Below are positions 1-7,674 of a DNA stretch of 64,000 nucleotides, in pieces. How positions within the stretch are numbered: position 1 is the first letter of the stretch; the number at the start of each line of letters is the position of its first letter. The notes under the pieces are model-generated. The model ran no database searches. It was not told the origin of the DNA and saw nothing but the letters and a program-made list of their open reading frames with translations. Where the stretch lies: the NCBI GenBank assembly GCA_963667515.2, contig CAXXXY010000006.1, positions 558,001 to 622,000 on the forward strand, given 5' to 3'. A program made the position numbers and the translations under genes. Source of the stretch: VYDC01 sp963667515. Its GTDB lineage: Bacteria > Chloroflexota > Dehalococcoidia > UBA2979.

Positions 1-513
1 TCTCTCCTCCCCTGCATCGGGCGACCGCCGCCTGCGCGGCGAGACGCCCGCCCCCAGCTGGCCCGCGGCCTGCGCGGCGCGGGCCAACGCCTCGAGCTCC
101 TGGAGGACGCTCGCGCCCGGTCGCTCCACCCCCGCGACCCGCGACGGATCGCGCGCCCCGGCCAGCGCGAGCTCGATGGAGATCAGCGCGTGGGCGCGTG
201 CGTGCTCGTCGCGGAACTGCTCCCACCCCACCCGCCCCAGCGCGAGGATCGCGGCCAGCGGCGAGCCGTTCGCCTCGGCGCGCGCCTGCGCGAAGAGCGC
301 GGCGCTCTCCTGCTCGCACAGCGCGAAGACCGCGCGCACCAGCTGCTCCTTGGAGTGGTAGTAGCGATAGATGGCGCCCGACGAGAGATCGGCGGCGCGG
401 CCGATCTCGGACATCGTGGCGGCCTCGATGCCCTGACGCGCGAAGACCTCCATCGCCGCGTCGAGGATCTCCTCAGCGCGGGCCTCCGGGTACGCGTGCG
501 CGGCTCGGCTCAT
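1..513 (-). CDS. TetR-family transcriptional regulator, C-terminus cut by window edge
   Basis: The frame opens with ATG at 513 and runs off the left edge of the window, so only about 170 residues are visible. Residues 14-55 form a TetR_N helix-turn-helix: EEILDAAMEVFARQGIEAAT, then MSEIGRAADLSSGAIYRYY and a Lys-Glu-Gln-Leu continuation, the classic signature of the family. The rest is an alpha-helical ligand and dimer domain without a recognisable specificity signature. TetR proteins usually repress themselves or neighbours and are released by a small hydrophobic ligand; a perfect palindrome at 599-612 upstream of the gene is a plausible operator. The nearby cytochrome P450 is a possible target, but that is only proximity. 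Family assignment is secure, ligand unknown. Confidence 0.9.
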   Translation of the reverse strand, partial: MSRAAHAYPEARAEEILDAAMEVFARQGIEAATMSEIGRAADLSSGAIYRYYHSKEQLVRAVFALCEQESAALFAQARAEANGSPLAAILALGRVGWEQFRDEHARAHALISIELALAGARDPSRVAGVERPGASVLQELEALARAAQAAGQLGAGVSPRRRRSPDAGEER

Positions 514-598
514 GTCGCTTCGCTGTTCGCTACAGGGCGGCTCGGGGCCGGCCGGGTCGATGCGCTATCGCGGGCGGTGAACTGCCGCTCACCGGCGC

Positions 599-612
599 TG
601 AACGCGCGTTCA
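599..612. promoter_or_regulatory. Perfect 14-bp palindrome, candidate TetR operator
   Basis: TGAACGCGCGTTCA is a perfect palindrome 86 bp upstream of the TetR ATG (513). A second interrupted inverted repeat, GTGA-N8-TCAC, lies just beside it at 577-592. TetR dimers commonly bind palindromes of this length and shape. The sites are in the otherwise featureless gap between the tetR-like gene and the 3' end of the aarF gene. Function is inferred from position and symmetry only. Confidence 0.4.
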
Positions 613-756
613 CCGAGCGAGCCTACGGCTCGTCGCCCGCGGGCACGTCGGTCGGATAGGTGACGGCGCCGTCGGACGTTCGAGCGGCGCGTGCCGGCGG
701 TGTGGCGAGGGCCGCCTCCTCGGCGCAGCGTCGCGTCGAGCACGGGCCTGGCGCGG

Positions 757-819
757 GCAGGAGCGGCAGCCGACCCGGTGCAGCGAAACGCTGCCCGACT
801 CGGTGCAGCGGAACGCTGC
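757..819 (-). repeat. 3'-end hairpin element behind aarF (two cores)
   Basis: Read on the minus strand directly after the aarF stop codon, this stretch has a GCAGCGTTCCGCTGC core (perfect 6-bp stem, 3-nt loop), a second core with TTTC in place of TTCC, and the GGCTGCCGCTCCTGC tail block. The same order is found behind other genes in this window (27215-27640, 57552-57600, 58632-58672, 63911-63990). The rest of the 514-756 gap shows no gene, only the TetR-type palindrome. Confidence 0.7.
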
Positions 820-2175
820 CTACGAGGCCTCGCGCGCGCTCTCCGCCTCGAGGAATGGCACGAGGCTCTCGATGAGGTCGGTCTCGGAGTTCAGCGCGCG
901 GCCGAGGCCGGAGAGCAGGCCCATCACGCGCGCGACCAGCACCACGTCGCCGGGCACGTCGACCAGCGGGTTGGCGCGCAGCACCCGCGACAGCCGCACG
1001 TTGATCTCCGCGAACAGCTCCTGGTCCGCGTAGGGGCGTCCGGAGCGCAGCACCTCGCCGAGGAACGCTTCGCCCAGCTCGTAGTAGGTCTGGTCGTCGT
1101 GCTCGCGGGTGCGGAAGCCCATGCCCTGCATCGAGGCGGAGACCAGCTCCGGCCGCTGCGAGATGATCGCGCTGGTCAGCACGATCATCTCCTGCCGGAA
1201 GCGCTCCTCGAGGCGCTTGGTGAGCCCGAAGTCGACGAGGCCGACGCGCCAGCGCCGCCCCTCGCTCGCGGGCAGCACCAGCAGGTTGCCGGGGTGCGGG
1301 TCGGCGTGGAAGACGCCGTAGCGCAGCACCATGTTGTTGTAGAGGTCGATCAGCGTCGCCGACACCTCGGGCGGGCGGATGCCGGCGGCCTCCAGCTCGT
1401 CGAGGTTCGTGATCTTGATGCCGTCGAGGTACTCCATGGTCAGCACGCGGCGCGTCGAGAGCGCCCAGTGGATGGCCGGCACGGCCACGTCATCGCGGTC
1501 GGCGAAGAGCGCGGCGATGTCCTCGGCAGCGCGCCCCTCGTGCACGAAGTCCAGCTCCTCGGGCGCGTTGCGCTCGAGCTCCGCGACGAGCGGGCGGAAG
1601 TCGATCGTGCTCTCGATGCGGGCCCACACCGCGGCCAGGAAGCGGATTGTGCGCAGGTCCGTGCCGACGATCGGGCCGATGCCCGGGTACTGCACCTTCA
1701 CCGCCACGTCGCTCCCGTCGTGCAGGCGCGCGCGGTAGACCTGCGCCAGAGAGGCGGCCGCGACCGGCTGCGGGTCGAACGCGGCGTAGAGCTCCTCGAC
1801 GGGGCCGCCGAGCTCGGACTCGATGAGCGCGCGCATCTCCGGCCACGGGCGCGGCGGCACGGCGTCCTGCAGCAGCGAGAGGATGCGCACGTACTCATCG
1901 CGCAGGATGTCGGCGCGGCTGCCGAGGAACTGGCAGCTCTTGATGATCAGCCCCTGCTGCCGCACGGCGCGGTGCACCATCGCGGTGGCGGCGCCCTCGT
2001 GGAAGCGCGCGGTGCGCTCGGCGAGCTCGTCCTGGCGGAGGCGGCGCAGCAGCCGCAGCCAGCGCCAGCGCAGCCAGATCCCGGCCACGGTCGCCGTCAT
2101 CGGTACGAAGCGCCGCAGGAAGCCGCGCGGCGCGCGCGAGGGCGCCGCCGCGCCCGCGATCGAGCTGGGGGGCAT
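820..2175 (-). CDS. AarF/UbiB/ABC1-family atypical kinase
   Basis: This 451-residue ABC1/ADCK-type protein has the family's motifs in order: a KSCQFLGSR segment in the place of the KxGQ motif (about residue 75), an Ala-rich loop ASLAQVYRARLHDG followed by VAVKVQYPG with the ATP-binding lysine (about 155-175), the catalytic loop FHADPHPGNLL (about 290) and the metal-binding VDFGLTKRL. Family members are atypical kinases or ATPases linked to isoprenoid quinone metabolism and membrane lipids. The start at 2175 was chosen because GGAGGT lies just upstream and the family alignment begins soon after; open frame continues much further upstream but without homology. It diverges from the P450 gene across a gap with 12-bp repeats. 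It ends directly at a 3'-end hairpin element. Confidence 0.9.
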   Translation of the reverse strand: MPPSSIAGAAAPSRAPRGFLRRFVPMTATVAGIWLRWRWLRLLRRLRQDELAERTARFHEGAATAMVHRAVRQQGLIIKSCQFLGSRADILRDEYVRILSLLQDAVPPRPWPEMRALIESELGGPVEELYAAFDPQPVAAASLAQVYRARLHDGSDVAVKVQYPGIGPIVGTDLRTIRFLAAVWARIESTIDFRPLVAELERNAPEELDFVHEGRAAEDIAALFADRDDVAVPAIHWALSTRRVLTMEYLDGIKITNLDELEAAGIRPPEVSATLIDLYNNMVLRYGVFHADPHPGNLLVLPASEGRRWRVGLVDFGLTKRLEERFRQEMIVLTSAIISQRPELVSASMQGMGFRTREHDDQTYYELGEAFLGEVLRSGRPYADQELFAEINVRLSRVLRANPLVDVPGDVVLVARVMGLLSGLGRALNSETDLIESLVPFLEAESAREAS

Positions 2176-2272
2176 CGGACCTCCGCCGCGCGCCGGCGGG
2201 AGCGGTCCCGCCTCGTCGATCCACCGTAGGGGTGTCGTCGCGCCTCGGGCAATCGCCCGCGGGGTCGGCGCG

Positions 2273-2332
2273 GGATCGCCAGGCGGATCGTCAGACGGAT
2301 CGCCAGACGGATCAACAGTAGGATCGTCGAGG
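2273..2332. repeat. Five tandem 12-bp repeats upstream of the P450 gene
   Basis: Five consecutive 12-bp units, all beginning GGATC (GGATCGCCAGGC, GGATCGTCAGAC, GGATCGCCAGAC, GGATCAACAGTA, GGATCGTCGAGG), occupy the divergent aarF/P450 spacer and end 8 bp before the P450 GTG. The unit is not palindromic. Such arrays can be iterated regulator-binding sites or simple slippage products. A single similar unit occurs at 62707-62718 upstream of guaB3. Confidence 0.7.
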
Positions 2333-2340
2333 GGGCGCGC

Positions 2341-3570
2341 GTGCCGATCTTCAACCCGTTCCTGCCGTCCTACGTGCGCGACCCGTACGCGGCGTACCGC
2401 CGGCTGCGCGACAGCGAGCCGGTCCACCGATCGACGGTGCTGCAGGCATGGGTGGTGACGGGCTACGAGGAGTGCCGCGAGGTGCTGCGCGAGCCGGCGC
2501 GCTACTCCTCCGACCCGGCGCTCGCTCGCGGGCCGCTCGCGGAGCAGCTGCAGCGCCGCCGCCGCGAGTCGCCGCTGGGCGAGACGGCGACGGTGCTGAA
2601 CTCCGACCCGCCCGCGCACACGCGGCTGCGCGCGCTCGTCTCGCGCGCCTTCACGCCGCGCCGCGTGGAGGGGCTGCGCCCGCACGTCGGCGAGGTCGCG
2701 GCCGAGCTGCTGGCGCGCCGAGTGGCGGGCGAGCCGTTCGAGCTGACCGCGGGGCTCGCGGAGCCGCTGCCGGTGATCGTGATCGCCGAGCTGCTGGGCG
2801 TGCCGCCCGCCGACCGCGACCTCTTCGCCGGCTGGTCGCACTCGATCGCGGCGACCGCCGACGTGCTGACCACCGACCTGCTGGTGGAGGAGGCGAGCGC
2901 CGGTGTGCGCGAGCTGATCGACTACCTCGATCGCGTGATAGCGGAGCGGCGCGCCTCGCCGCGGGAGGATCTGATCTCGGCGCTGGTCGCGGCCGAGGAG
3001 GCCACGGCGGAGGGTGAGGGCGCGCGGCTCTCGCACGAGGAGCTGCTCGCCTTCGTGATCCTGCTGCTGGTCGCAGGGAACGAGACGACGACGAGCCTCC
3101 TCGGCAACGTGGTCGTGGCGCTGCTCGACGCGCCCGCCGAGCTGGCTGCGCTGCGCGAGCGGCTCGCCGCCGGCGACGACGAGGCGCTGTCGCGCGCCGT
3201 GGAGGAGCTGCTGCGCTTCGACAGCCCCGTGCAGGGCGTCGTGCGCTTCGCCCGCGAGACGAGCAAGCTGGGCGAGGTGCCGATCGCCGCGGGCGAGATG
3301 CTGCTGCTGCTCGTCGGCGCGGCCAACCGCGACCCGCGCGCCTTCGACGCCCCCGACGAGCTGCGGCTCACTCGCGAGGGCGGTCGCCACCTCAGCTTCG
3401 GGCTGGGGCCGCACTTCTGCCTGGGCGCGCCGCTCGCGCGGCTGGAGGCGGAGGCGGCCCTGGGCGCGCTACTGGAGGCGTTCCCGCGGCTGGAGGCGGC
3501 CGGCGAGGTCGAGCGGCGTGGCACGCTGCTGCTGCGCGGCGTCGGCCGGCTGCCGCTGGCGCCGGCGTAG
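2341..3570 (+). CDS. Cytochrome P450
   Basis: This 409-residue protein is a typical soluble bacterial P450. The I-helix oxygen-activation segment LLLVAGNETTTSLL is near residue 240, the K-helix ExxR occurs as EELLR near 292, and the heme-binding loop FGLGPHFCLGAPLAR with the cysteine thiolate ligand is near residue 355. It would hydroxylate or epoxidise a small hydrophobic substrate using electrons from a ferredoxin/reductase pair; neither partner is encoded nearby. The GTG start at 2341 begins immediately with the conserved N-terminal pattern (NPFLPSYVRDPYAAYRRLR). It is divergent from aarF and followed closely by a HIT gene at 3605. Substrate cannot be predicted. Confidence 0.95.
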   Translation: MPIFNPFLPSYVRDPYAAYRRLRDSEPVHRSTVLQAWVVTGYEECREVLREPARYSSDPALARGPLAEQLQRRRRESPLGETATVLNSDPPAHTRLRALVSRAFTPRRVEGLRPHVGEVAAELLARRVAGEPFELTAGLAEPLPVIVIAELLGVPPADRDLFAGWSHSIAATADVLTTDLLVEEASAGVRELIDYLDRVIAERRASPREDLISALVAAEEATAEGEGARLSHEELLAFVILLLVAGNETTTSLLGNVVVALLDAPAELAALRERLAAGDDEALSRAVEELLRFDSPVQGVVRFARETSKLGEVPIAAGEMLLLLVGAANRDPRAFDAPDELRLTREGGRHLSFGLGPHFCLGAPLARLEAEAALGALLEAFPRLEAAGEVERRGTLLLRGVGRLPLAPA

Positions 3571-3604
3571 CCTCGGACGGTCGGCGCGTGGGAGGGGGAG
3601 CGTG

Positions 3605-3997
3605 ATGAGCGAGAGCGCGAACGACGGCGGCATCGACATCCACGCGCCCTACGACGCCTTGAACATCTTCGCTCGCATTCTGCGCGGCGAGATCCCCAGC
3701 GAGCGCGTGCACGAGGACGACGAGTTCGTCGCCTTCCGCGACATCGCGCCACAGGCGCCCACGCACATCGTGCTGATACCCCGCGGCGAGCCGCCGACCT
3801 CGCCCGCCGGCATCGACGCCGCGCACGAGGCGCTGGCCGGCCGCATGCTGCGCGTCGCCGCCGAGATCGCGCGCGTCGAGGGGCTGGAGGCGGGCGGCTA
3901 CCGGCTGGTGCTCAACTGTGGGCCGGACGCCGGGCAGACGGTGCCGCACCTGCACCTGCATGTCCTCGGCGGCGCGCCGCTGGGGCCGCTGGCGTAG
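3605..3997 (+). CDS. HIT-family nucleotide-binding protein
   Basis: This 130-residue histidine-triad protein carries HLHLHVLGG near its C-terminus (the HxHxHxx catalytic signature) and the N-terminal FARILRGEIPSERVHEDD block that matches the Hint/PKCI branch. These proteins hydrolyse or transfer nucleoside phosphoramidates and adenylates. The ATG at 3605 is preceded by GGAGGGGG with good spacing; the open frame upstream lies inside the P450 gene and lacks homology. It lies 34 bp after the P450 stop, so cotranscription is likely. A second, unrelated-looking HIT protein is encoded at 26891. Confidence 0.92.
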   Translation: MSESANDGGIDIHAPYDALNIFARILRGEIPSERVHEDDEFVAFRDIAPQAPTHIVLIPRGEPPTSPAGIDAAHEALAGRMLRVAAEIARVEGLEAGGYRLVLNCGPDAGQTVPHLHLHVLGGAPLGPLA

Positions 3998-4015
3998 CAC
4001 GCGGGAGGGACAGAC

Positions 4016-4947
4016 GTGGAGTACGGCGCGCACCTGCCGCTGATCGACTCGGCGAGGGAACGCCGAGCCTCGACGAGCTGAACGGCTACGCCGCCACCGC
4101 CGAGCGGCTGGGCTTCCGCTTCCTCTGCGGCAACGACCACCTGCTCTTCGGGCGGCCGTGGCTGGACGGGCCGAGCGCGCTCGCCGCGGTGCTGGCGGCC
4201 TCGGGCGGGATGCGGCTCGTGACCAGCGTCTCGATCCCCGTCGTGCGCGGCCCGGTGCAGGCGGCGAAGAGCCTGGCCGCGATCGACCGGCTCTCGGGCG
4301 GCCGGCTCGTGGCCGGCGTGGGCGCGGGCTCGTCGGCGCGCGACTACGAGGCGGTGGGCGTCCCCTTCGAGGAGCGCTGGGCGCGCCTCGACGAGGCCAT
4401 CGCGGCGCTGCGCGCGCTGTGGGCGGGCGGCGAGCCGTTCGTGGGCCGCCACTACTCGACGGCGGGCATCGCGCTCGCGCCGCCGCCCGCGCAGCGGCCG
4501 GGGCCGCCGATCTGGATCGGCACGTGAGGCTCGCCGGCGGGGCTGCGCCGCACGGCGCGGCTCGGCGACGGCTGGATCGCCTCCGCCTACAACACGACGC
4601 CGACGGCCTTCGGCGAGGCGCGCGAGGGGCTGGCCGCCGCGCTCGCTGCGCGCGGGCGCGACGCTGCGACGTTCCCCAACGCGCTCTCCTCGGCGTGGCT
4701 CTAGGTCACGGAGGACGCCGCCGAGGCGAGCCGCGTGCTCCACGAGGTCCTCGCGCCGACGCTCGGGCGCGACCCGGCGGAGTTCGCGTCGCGCCTGCCG
4801 ATCGGCTCGGCCGAGCACTGCGCCGGCGTCGTCCGCGCCTACGCCGAGGCGGGGCTCGAGCGCCTCTTCCTGTGGCCGCTCGCCGAGCCCACGCGCCAGC
4901 TCGAGCGCTTCGCGGAGCGCGTCGTGCCACTCGTCGAGGCGGGCTGA
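4016..4947 (+). pseudogene. LLM-class (F420-dependent type) oxidoreductase, inactivated by three lesions
   Basis: Conceptual translation gives a luciferase-like monooxygenase fold protein of about 310 residues: HLPLIDFGEGTPSLDEL at the start, LGFRFLCGNDHLLF, SVSIPVVRGPVQAAKSLAAI, GGRLVAGVGAGSS, then GWIASAYNT. Three independent lesions break it: a 1-bp deletion near 4049 (TTC of the expected Asp-Phe-Gly reduced to TC), an in-frame TGA at 4525-4527 where the family has Trp-Gly, and an in-frame TAG at 4702-4704 where a Tyr codon is expected. A good ribosome site (GGGAGGGA) still precedes the GTG at 4016. The clean preservation of the rest suggests recent loss. The substrate is unknown; relatives reduce or oxidise small molecules with coenzyme F420 or FMN. 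Confidence 0.88.
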
Positions 4948-5060
4948 GCGGGCTCGCGCCGGCCGCGCCCGACCCCGCCCCGGCATCCCGCGCTTGCAGG
5001 GGCCCCGCCGCGCGCGCCATCATCGACGGCGGGTGGGGACCGCGACCGGGGAGCCAGCCG

Positions 5061-5786
5061 GTGGTCGATGTCGTGCGCCCCGCGCCCGCGCCCGCCGCGG
5101 AGCTGCTGTCGCGGCTGATCTACGCCGTCTCGCACGACCTCCGCTCGCCCGCGCTCACGCTCTCGCTCTCGGGTGAGCTGGTCGAGGACGCGGTGCGCTC
5201 GCCAGCCCGCGCGACGGCCGCCCCCGCGGCGCCGGGCGAGCGCCTCGACGTGGCGCTCCACGGCCTGCGCGAGGGTGGGCGCGACCTCGAGCGCATGCTG
5301 GGCGCCGTCACGGCGCTCTCGCGCGCCCTGCAGCGCGATCTCACGCCGCGCACGCTCCCGCTCGCCGAGCTGCTGGCGGGCTCGCAGCTCGTGGCCGCCG
5401 ACGCGGCGCTGCCGACGCTCGCGGTGCACCTCGATCCCGCGCCCGCGCGCGAGCTGCTGGCACTGCTGGCGGGCGACGCCGCGCCGCTTCGCGTGGAGCT
5501 GCAGCGCAGCGGCGGGGACGTGGTGCTCTGCCTCGTTCCGGCGCTGGAGCTGCCCCCCTTCGAGGACTCGCCGTTGGCCGCGCTGTGCGGCTCGCTGACC
5601 GCCTACGCGGGAACGGCGCTGGCGGAGCTGGCGGTGCTGCAGCTGCTCCTCGAGCGGCAGGGCGCGGCGCTTCAGCTCGAGGCGGCCGAGGCGCGGCTGT
5701 GGCTGCCGCTCGCGCCCGGCGCGACGGACGCCGCCGCTCGAGCGCTCGAAGGCGCGCCCGCGCTGGCGATCGAGCGCGCGCTGTGA
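5061..5786 (+). CDS. Histidine-kinase-like protein with phosphoacceptor (H-box) domain
   Basis: This 241-residue protein begins at GTG 5061, 7 nt after GGGGAG. Near residue 20 it has AVSHDLRSPALTLSLS, an H-box with His-Asp-Leu-Arg-Ser-Pro typical of HisKA dimerisation and phosphotransfer domains. The C-terminal 110 residues are about the size and place of a catalytic ATPase domain but I see no N, G1 or G2 box, so it may be a phosphotransfer protein rather than an autokinase. The stop overlaps the GTG of the following receiver gene (GTGA), so they form a pair. No sensor or transmembrane region is present, hence a cytoplasmic role. Confidence 0.65.
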   Translation: MVDVVRPAPAPAAELLSRLIYAVSHDLRSPALTLSLSGELVEDAVRSPARATAAPAAPGERLDVALHGLREGGRDLERMLGAVTALSRALQRDLTPRTLPLAELLAGSQLVAADAALPTLAVHLDPAPARELLALLAGDAAPLRVELQRSGGDVVLCLVPALELPPFEDSPLAALCGSLTAYAGTALAELAVLQLLLERQGAALQLEAAEARLWLPLAPGATDAAARALEGAPALAIERAL

Positions 5787-6205
5787 GCGGCGCACTGCGC
5801 CCGCCCGCCGTGCTGGTCGTCGACGACGAGCACGACCACGCGCTGATCGTCCGCGAGCTGCTGGCGATGGCCGAGCCGGGGCTCTCCGTGGAGCTGGTGG
5901 CGGGCGCGAGTTCGACGCACGGCGCGCTCCCCCCCTCGATCGATGGCGCGCCGGCCGGGGCGCTCGTGCTGATCGACCGGCTGCTCGCCGGCCGTGACTG
6001 CTACCCGATGCTCGGTCGCTGCGCCTGCGAGCGCCCCGACCTGACGCTCGCCGTGCTCTCGGCGGCGCTGTCGGAGGAGGAGCGCGGCCGCGCGCTCGCC
6101 GCGGGCGCGCACGAGGCGGCGGAGAAGCCCGCGACGCTCGTCGAGTGGCGCGAGCTTCTCCGCCGGCTGCTGGCGCTCTCGGTTATGCGCCTCGACACGC
6201 GCTGA
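5783..6205 (+). CDS. Single-domain response regulator (receiver)
   Basis: This 140-residue CheY-like protein starts with AVLVVDDEHDHALIVRELL, giving the acidic pair, and has a likely phosphoacceptor Asp in ALVLIDRLLAGRD. The serine/threonine position is in AVLSAALS and the conserved Lys in AAEKPATL. There is no output domain, so it acts through protein contact or as a phosphate shuttle. GTG at 5783 overlaps the stop of the H-box protein at 5061, which is its likely partner. It ends 58 bp before the tRNA gene. Confidence 0.8.
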   Translation: MSGALRPPAVLVVDDEHDHALIVRELLAMAEPGLSVELVAGASSTHGALPPSIDGAPAGALVLIDRLLAGRDCYPMLGRCACERPDLTLAVLSAALSEEERGRALAAGAHEAAEKPATLVEWRELLRRLLALSVMRLDTR

Positions 6206-6238
6206 CCGGCGCGCCCGCGGGCACTGCCGGGCGCGTCC

Positions 6239-6244
6239 TATACT
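6239..6244 (+). promoter_or_regulatory. Candidate -10 box of the tRNA gene
   Basis: TATACT lies 19 bp before the tRNA 5' end in a sequence that is otherwise extremely GC-rich. No clear -35 hexamer is visible at the usual distance. Confidence 0.5.
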
Positions 6245-6263
6245 CGGGCGCGACGCCATCCGG

Positions 6264-6340
6264 GGGCCCGTAGCTCAGCGGCCTAGAGCAGTCGGCTCAT
6301 AACCGATCGATCCCAGGTTCGAATCCTGGCGGGCCCACCA
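6264..6340 (+). tRNA. tRNA with CAT anticodon (Met elongator or Ile2)
   Basis: A complete cloverleaf can be drawn: acceptor GGGCCCG/CGGGCCC, D arm, anticodon stem GTCGG/CCGAT around the loop CTCATAA (anticodon CAT), and T arm CCAGG/CCTGG with loop TTCGAAT. The terminal CCA is encoded. A paired G1-C72 argues against the initiator tRNA. Elongator Met and the lysidine-modified Ile2 tRNA cannot be told apart with certainty by eye. Confidence 0.93.
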
Positions 6341-6385
6341 GCAGTCGCCGTGCGCGGCGCGGACGGCGAGGACGAGAGGGCGGGC

Positions 6386-7051
6386 GTGAGCGATCGCGAG
6401 CGGCTGCGCGCGCTGCTCGACGCGTACGAGCCGCGGCTCTCGGGCTGGGAGGCGCCGGGCGCCGGCCCCGGCGCGACGGTGCCGGGCGAAGGTCGCTTCC
6501 ACCCCGCGGCGGTGCTGTTGCTACTCGACGCGCGGGCGGGCGAGGAGCGCCTGATCTTCCAGCGGCGCACGGCGCACGTCGAGCATCACAAGGGCCAGAT
6601 CAGCCTGCCGGGCGGTCGCCGCGACGAGGGCGACGCCTCGCTGCTGGCGACGGCGCTGCGCGAGACGCACGAGGAGATCGGCGTGCCGCCGGACGCCGTC
6701 GAGGTGCTGGGCCGGCTGGACGACATCACCACGGGCACGGGCTACGCCGTCTCCCCCTTCGTCGGCGCGCTCGCCCCGGCGTGGCCGGGCCGCTTCCGCC
6801 CGCACCCCGCCGAGGTGGAGCAGCTGCTGGAGGTGCCGCTCGCGCACCTGCGCTCGCCCCGCGGGCGCGTGCGCGCGACGGTGGTGGTGAGCGACCGGCC
6901 GCGCTCGGAGGAGGCGTTCCTCTTCGAGCGGGCGCTGATCTGGGGCGCGACGGGCCGCATCCTGCACAACTTCCTCGACGTGCTGGCCTCCGGGGGGGTG
7001 CTGGCCGCCGAGGGGGCGGCCGCCGCCGATGCGCGGGGCGGCGGCGCGTGA
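6386..7051 (+). CDS. Nudix hydrolase, CoA-diphosphatase type
   Basis: This 221-residue protein has the Nudix box beginning LPGGRRDEGD and ending ALRETHEEIGV (about residues 76-100), preceded by RRTAHVEHHKGQIS, which matches the extra CoAse signature upstream of the box in NudL/PCD1-type enzymes. It would cleave CoA and CoA derivatives into phosphopantetheine and 3',5'-ADP. The GTG at 6386 is preferred because GAGAGGG lies 6 nt upstream; an ATG at 6350 starts only 10 bp after the tRNA and has no ribosome site. The stop overlaps the next gene's GTG (GTGA). An Ala-rich tail of about 25 residues is likely disordered. Confidence 0.88.
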   Translation: MSDRERLRALLDAYEPRLSGWEAPGAGPGATVPGEGRFHPAAVLLLLDARAGEERLIFQRRTAHVEHHKGQISLPGGRRDEGDASLLATALRETHEEIGVPPDAVEVLGRLDDITTGTGYAVSPFVGALAPAWPGRFRPHPAEVEQLLEVPLAHLRSPRGRVRATVVVSDRPRSEEAFLFERALIWGATGRILHNFLDVLASGGVLAAEGAAAADARGGGA

Positions 7052-7674
7052 CGCTGCTGCTGGTCCGGCACGGGGAGTCCGCCGGCAACGTGGCCCGCGT
7101 CGTCCAGGGTTGGCGCGACGAGCCGCTGACCGAGTTCGGGCGTGCGCAGGCCGCGGCCGTCGCGGAGCGGCTGGCCGCGCACGAGCCGCGCGTGGCCGCC
7201 GTCTACAGCAGCACGCTCGCGCGGGCGCGCGACACCGCGGCGCCGATCGCCGCGGCGCTCGAGCTGCCGCTCGACAAGCGCGCGGAGCTGCGCGAGTACG
7301 GCTACGGCGAGGCGGAGGGGCTGCGCTGGGCACAGATCGAGGAGCGCTTCGGCCTCACGCTGGGCCAGTGGGGCAGCGGCACGCTCCCCGGCGAGGAGGG
7401 ACCCGCCGCCTTCGAGGAGCGCGTCGGCCGCTGCATCGCCGAGCTCGCCGAGCGCCACCAGCACGAGGTCGCCACCGTCGTCACCCACGGTGGCGTCATC
7501 ACCCGCGTCGTCGCGGGCGTGCTGGGGCTGCGGGTAGATGCGCCGCCGCGCATCTACCTCGGCAACGGCTCGCTGACGGTGATCGCGACGGAGCGCGGCG
7601 AGCACGCGCTCGTCTTGCTCAACGACGACTGCCACGTCGAGGCGCTCGCGCCGCCCCGCGGGCCCGCGGGCTAG
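7048..7674 (+). CDS. Histidine phosphatase superfamily protein (phosphoglycerate-mutase-like)
   Basis: This 208-residue protein opens with TLLLVRHGESAGN, the RHG motif carrying the phosphorylated histidine, followed by LTEFGRAQA, YSSTLARARDTA, and the second catalytic histidine in VVTHGGVITR. This is the cobC/GpmB-like branch, acting on phosphate monoesters; the exact substrate is not predictable. It is translationally coupled to the Nudix gene. Its TAG stop lies within a CTAG that an IS481 element used as target: the site is duplicated on both sides of the element, so the gene remains complete. Confidence 0.92.
   Translation: MTLLLVRHGESAGNVARVVQGWRDEPLTEFGRAQAAAVAERLAAHEPRVAAVYSSTLARARDTAAPIAAALELPLDKRAELREYGYGEAEGLRWAQIEERFGLTLGQWGSGTLPGEEGPAAFEERVGRCIAELAERHQHEVATVVTHGGVITRVVAGVLGLRVDAPPRIYLGNGSLTVIATERGEHALVLLNDDCHVEALAPPRGPAG

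Noticed and set aside
2273..2332. CRISPR-like array
   Set aside because: The 12-bp units are directly adjacent without spacers and are too short. No cas gene is in the window.
4525..4527. TGA in the LLM oxidoreductase as a selenocysteine codon, since selA is nearby
   Set aside because: The conserved residue is Trp, no SECIS-like hairpin is evident, and the gene also has a frameshift and a TAG.
6283..6570. Short minus-strand proteins across the tRNA
   Set aside because: They are translations of the tRNA antisense, a known source of spurious annotations.
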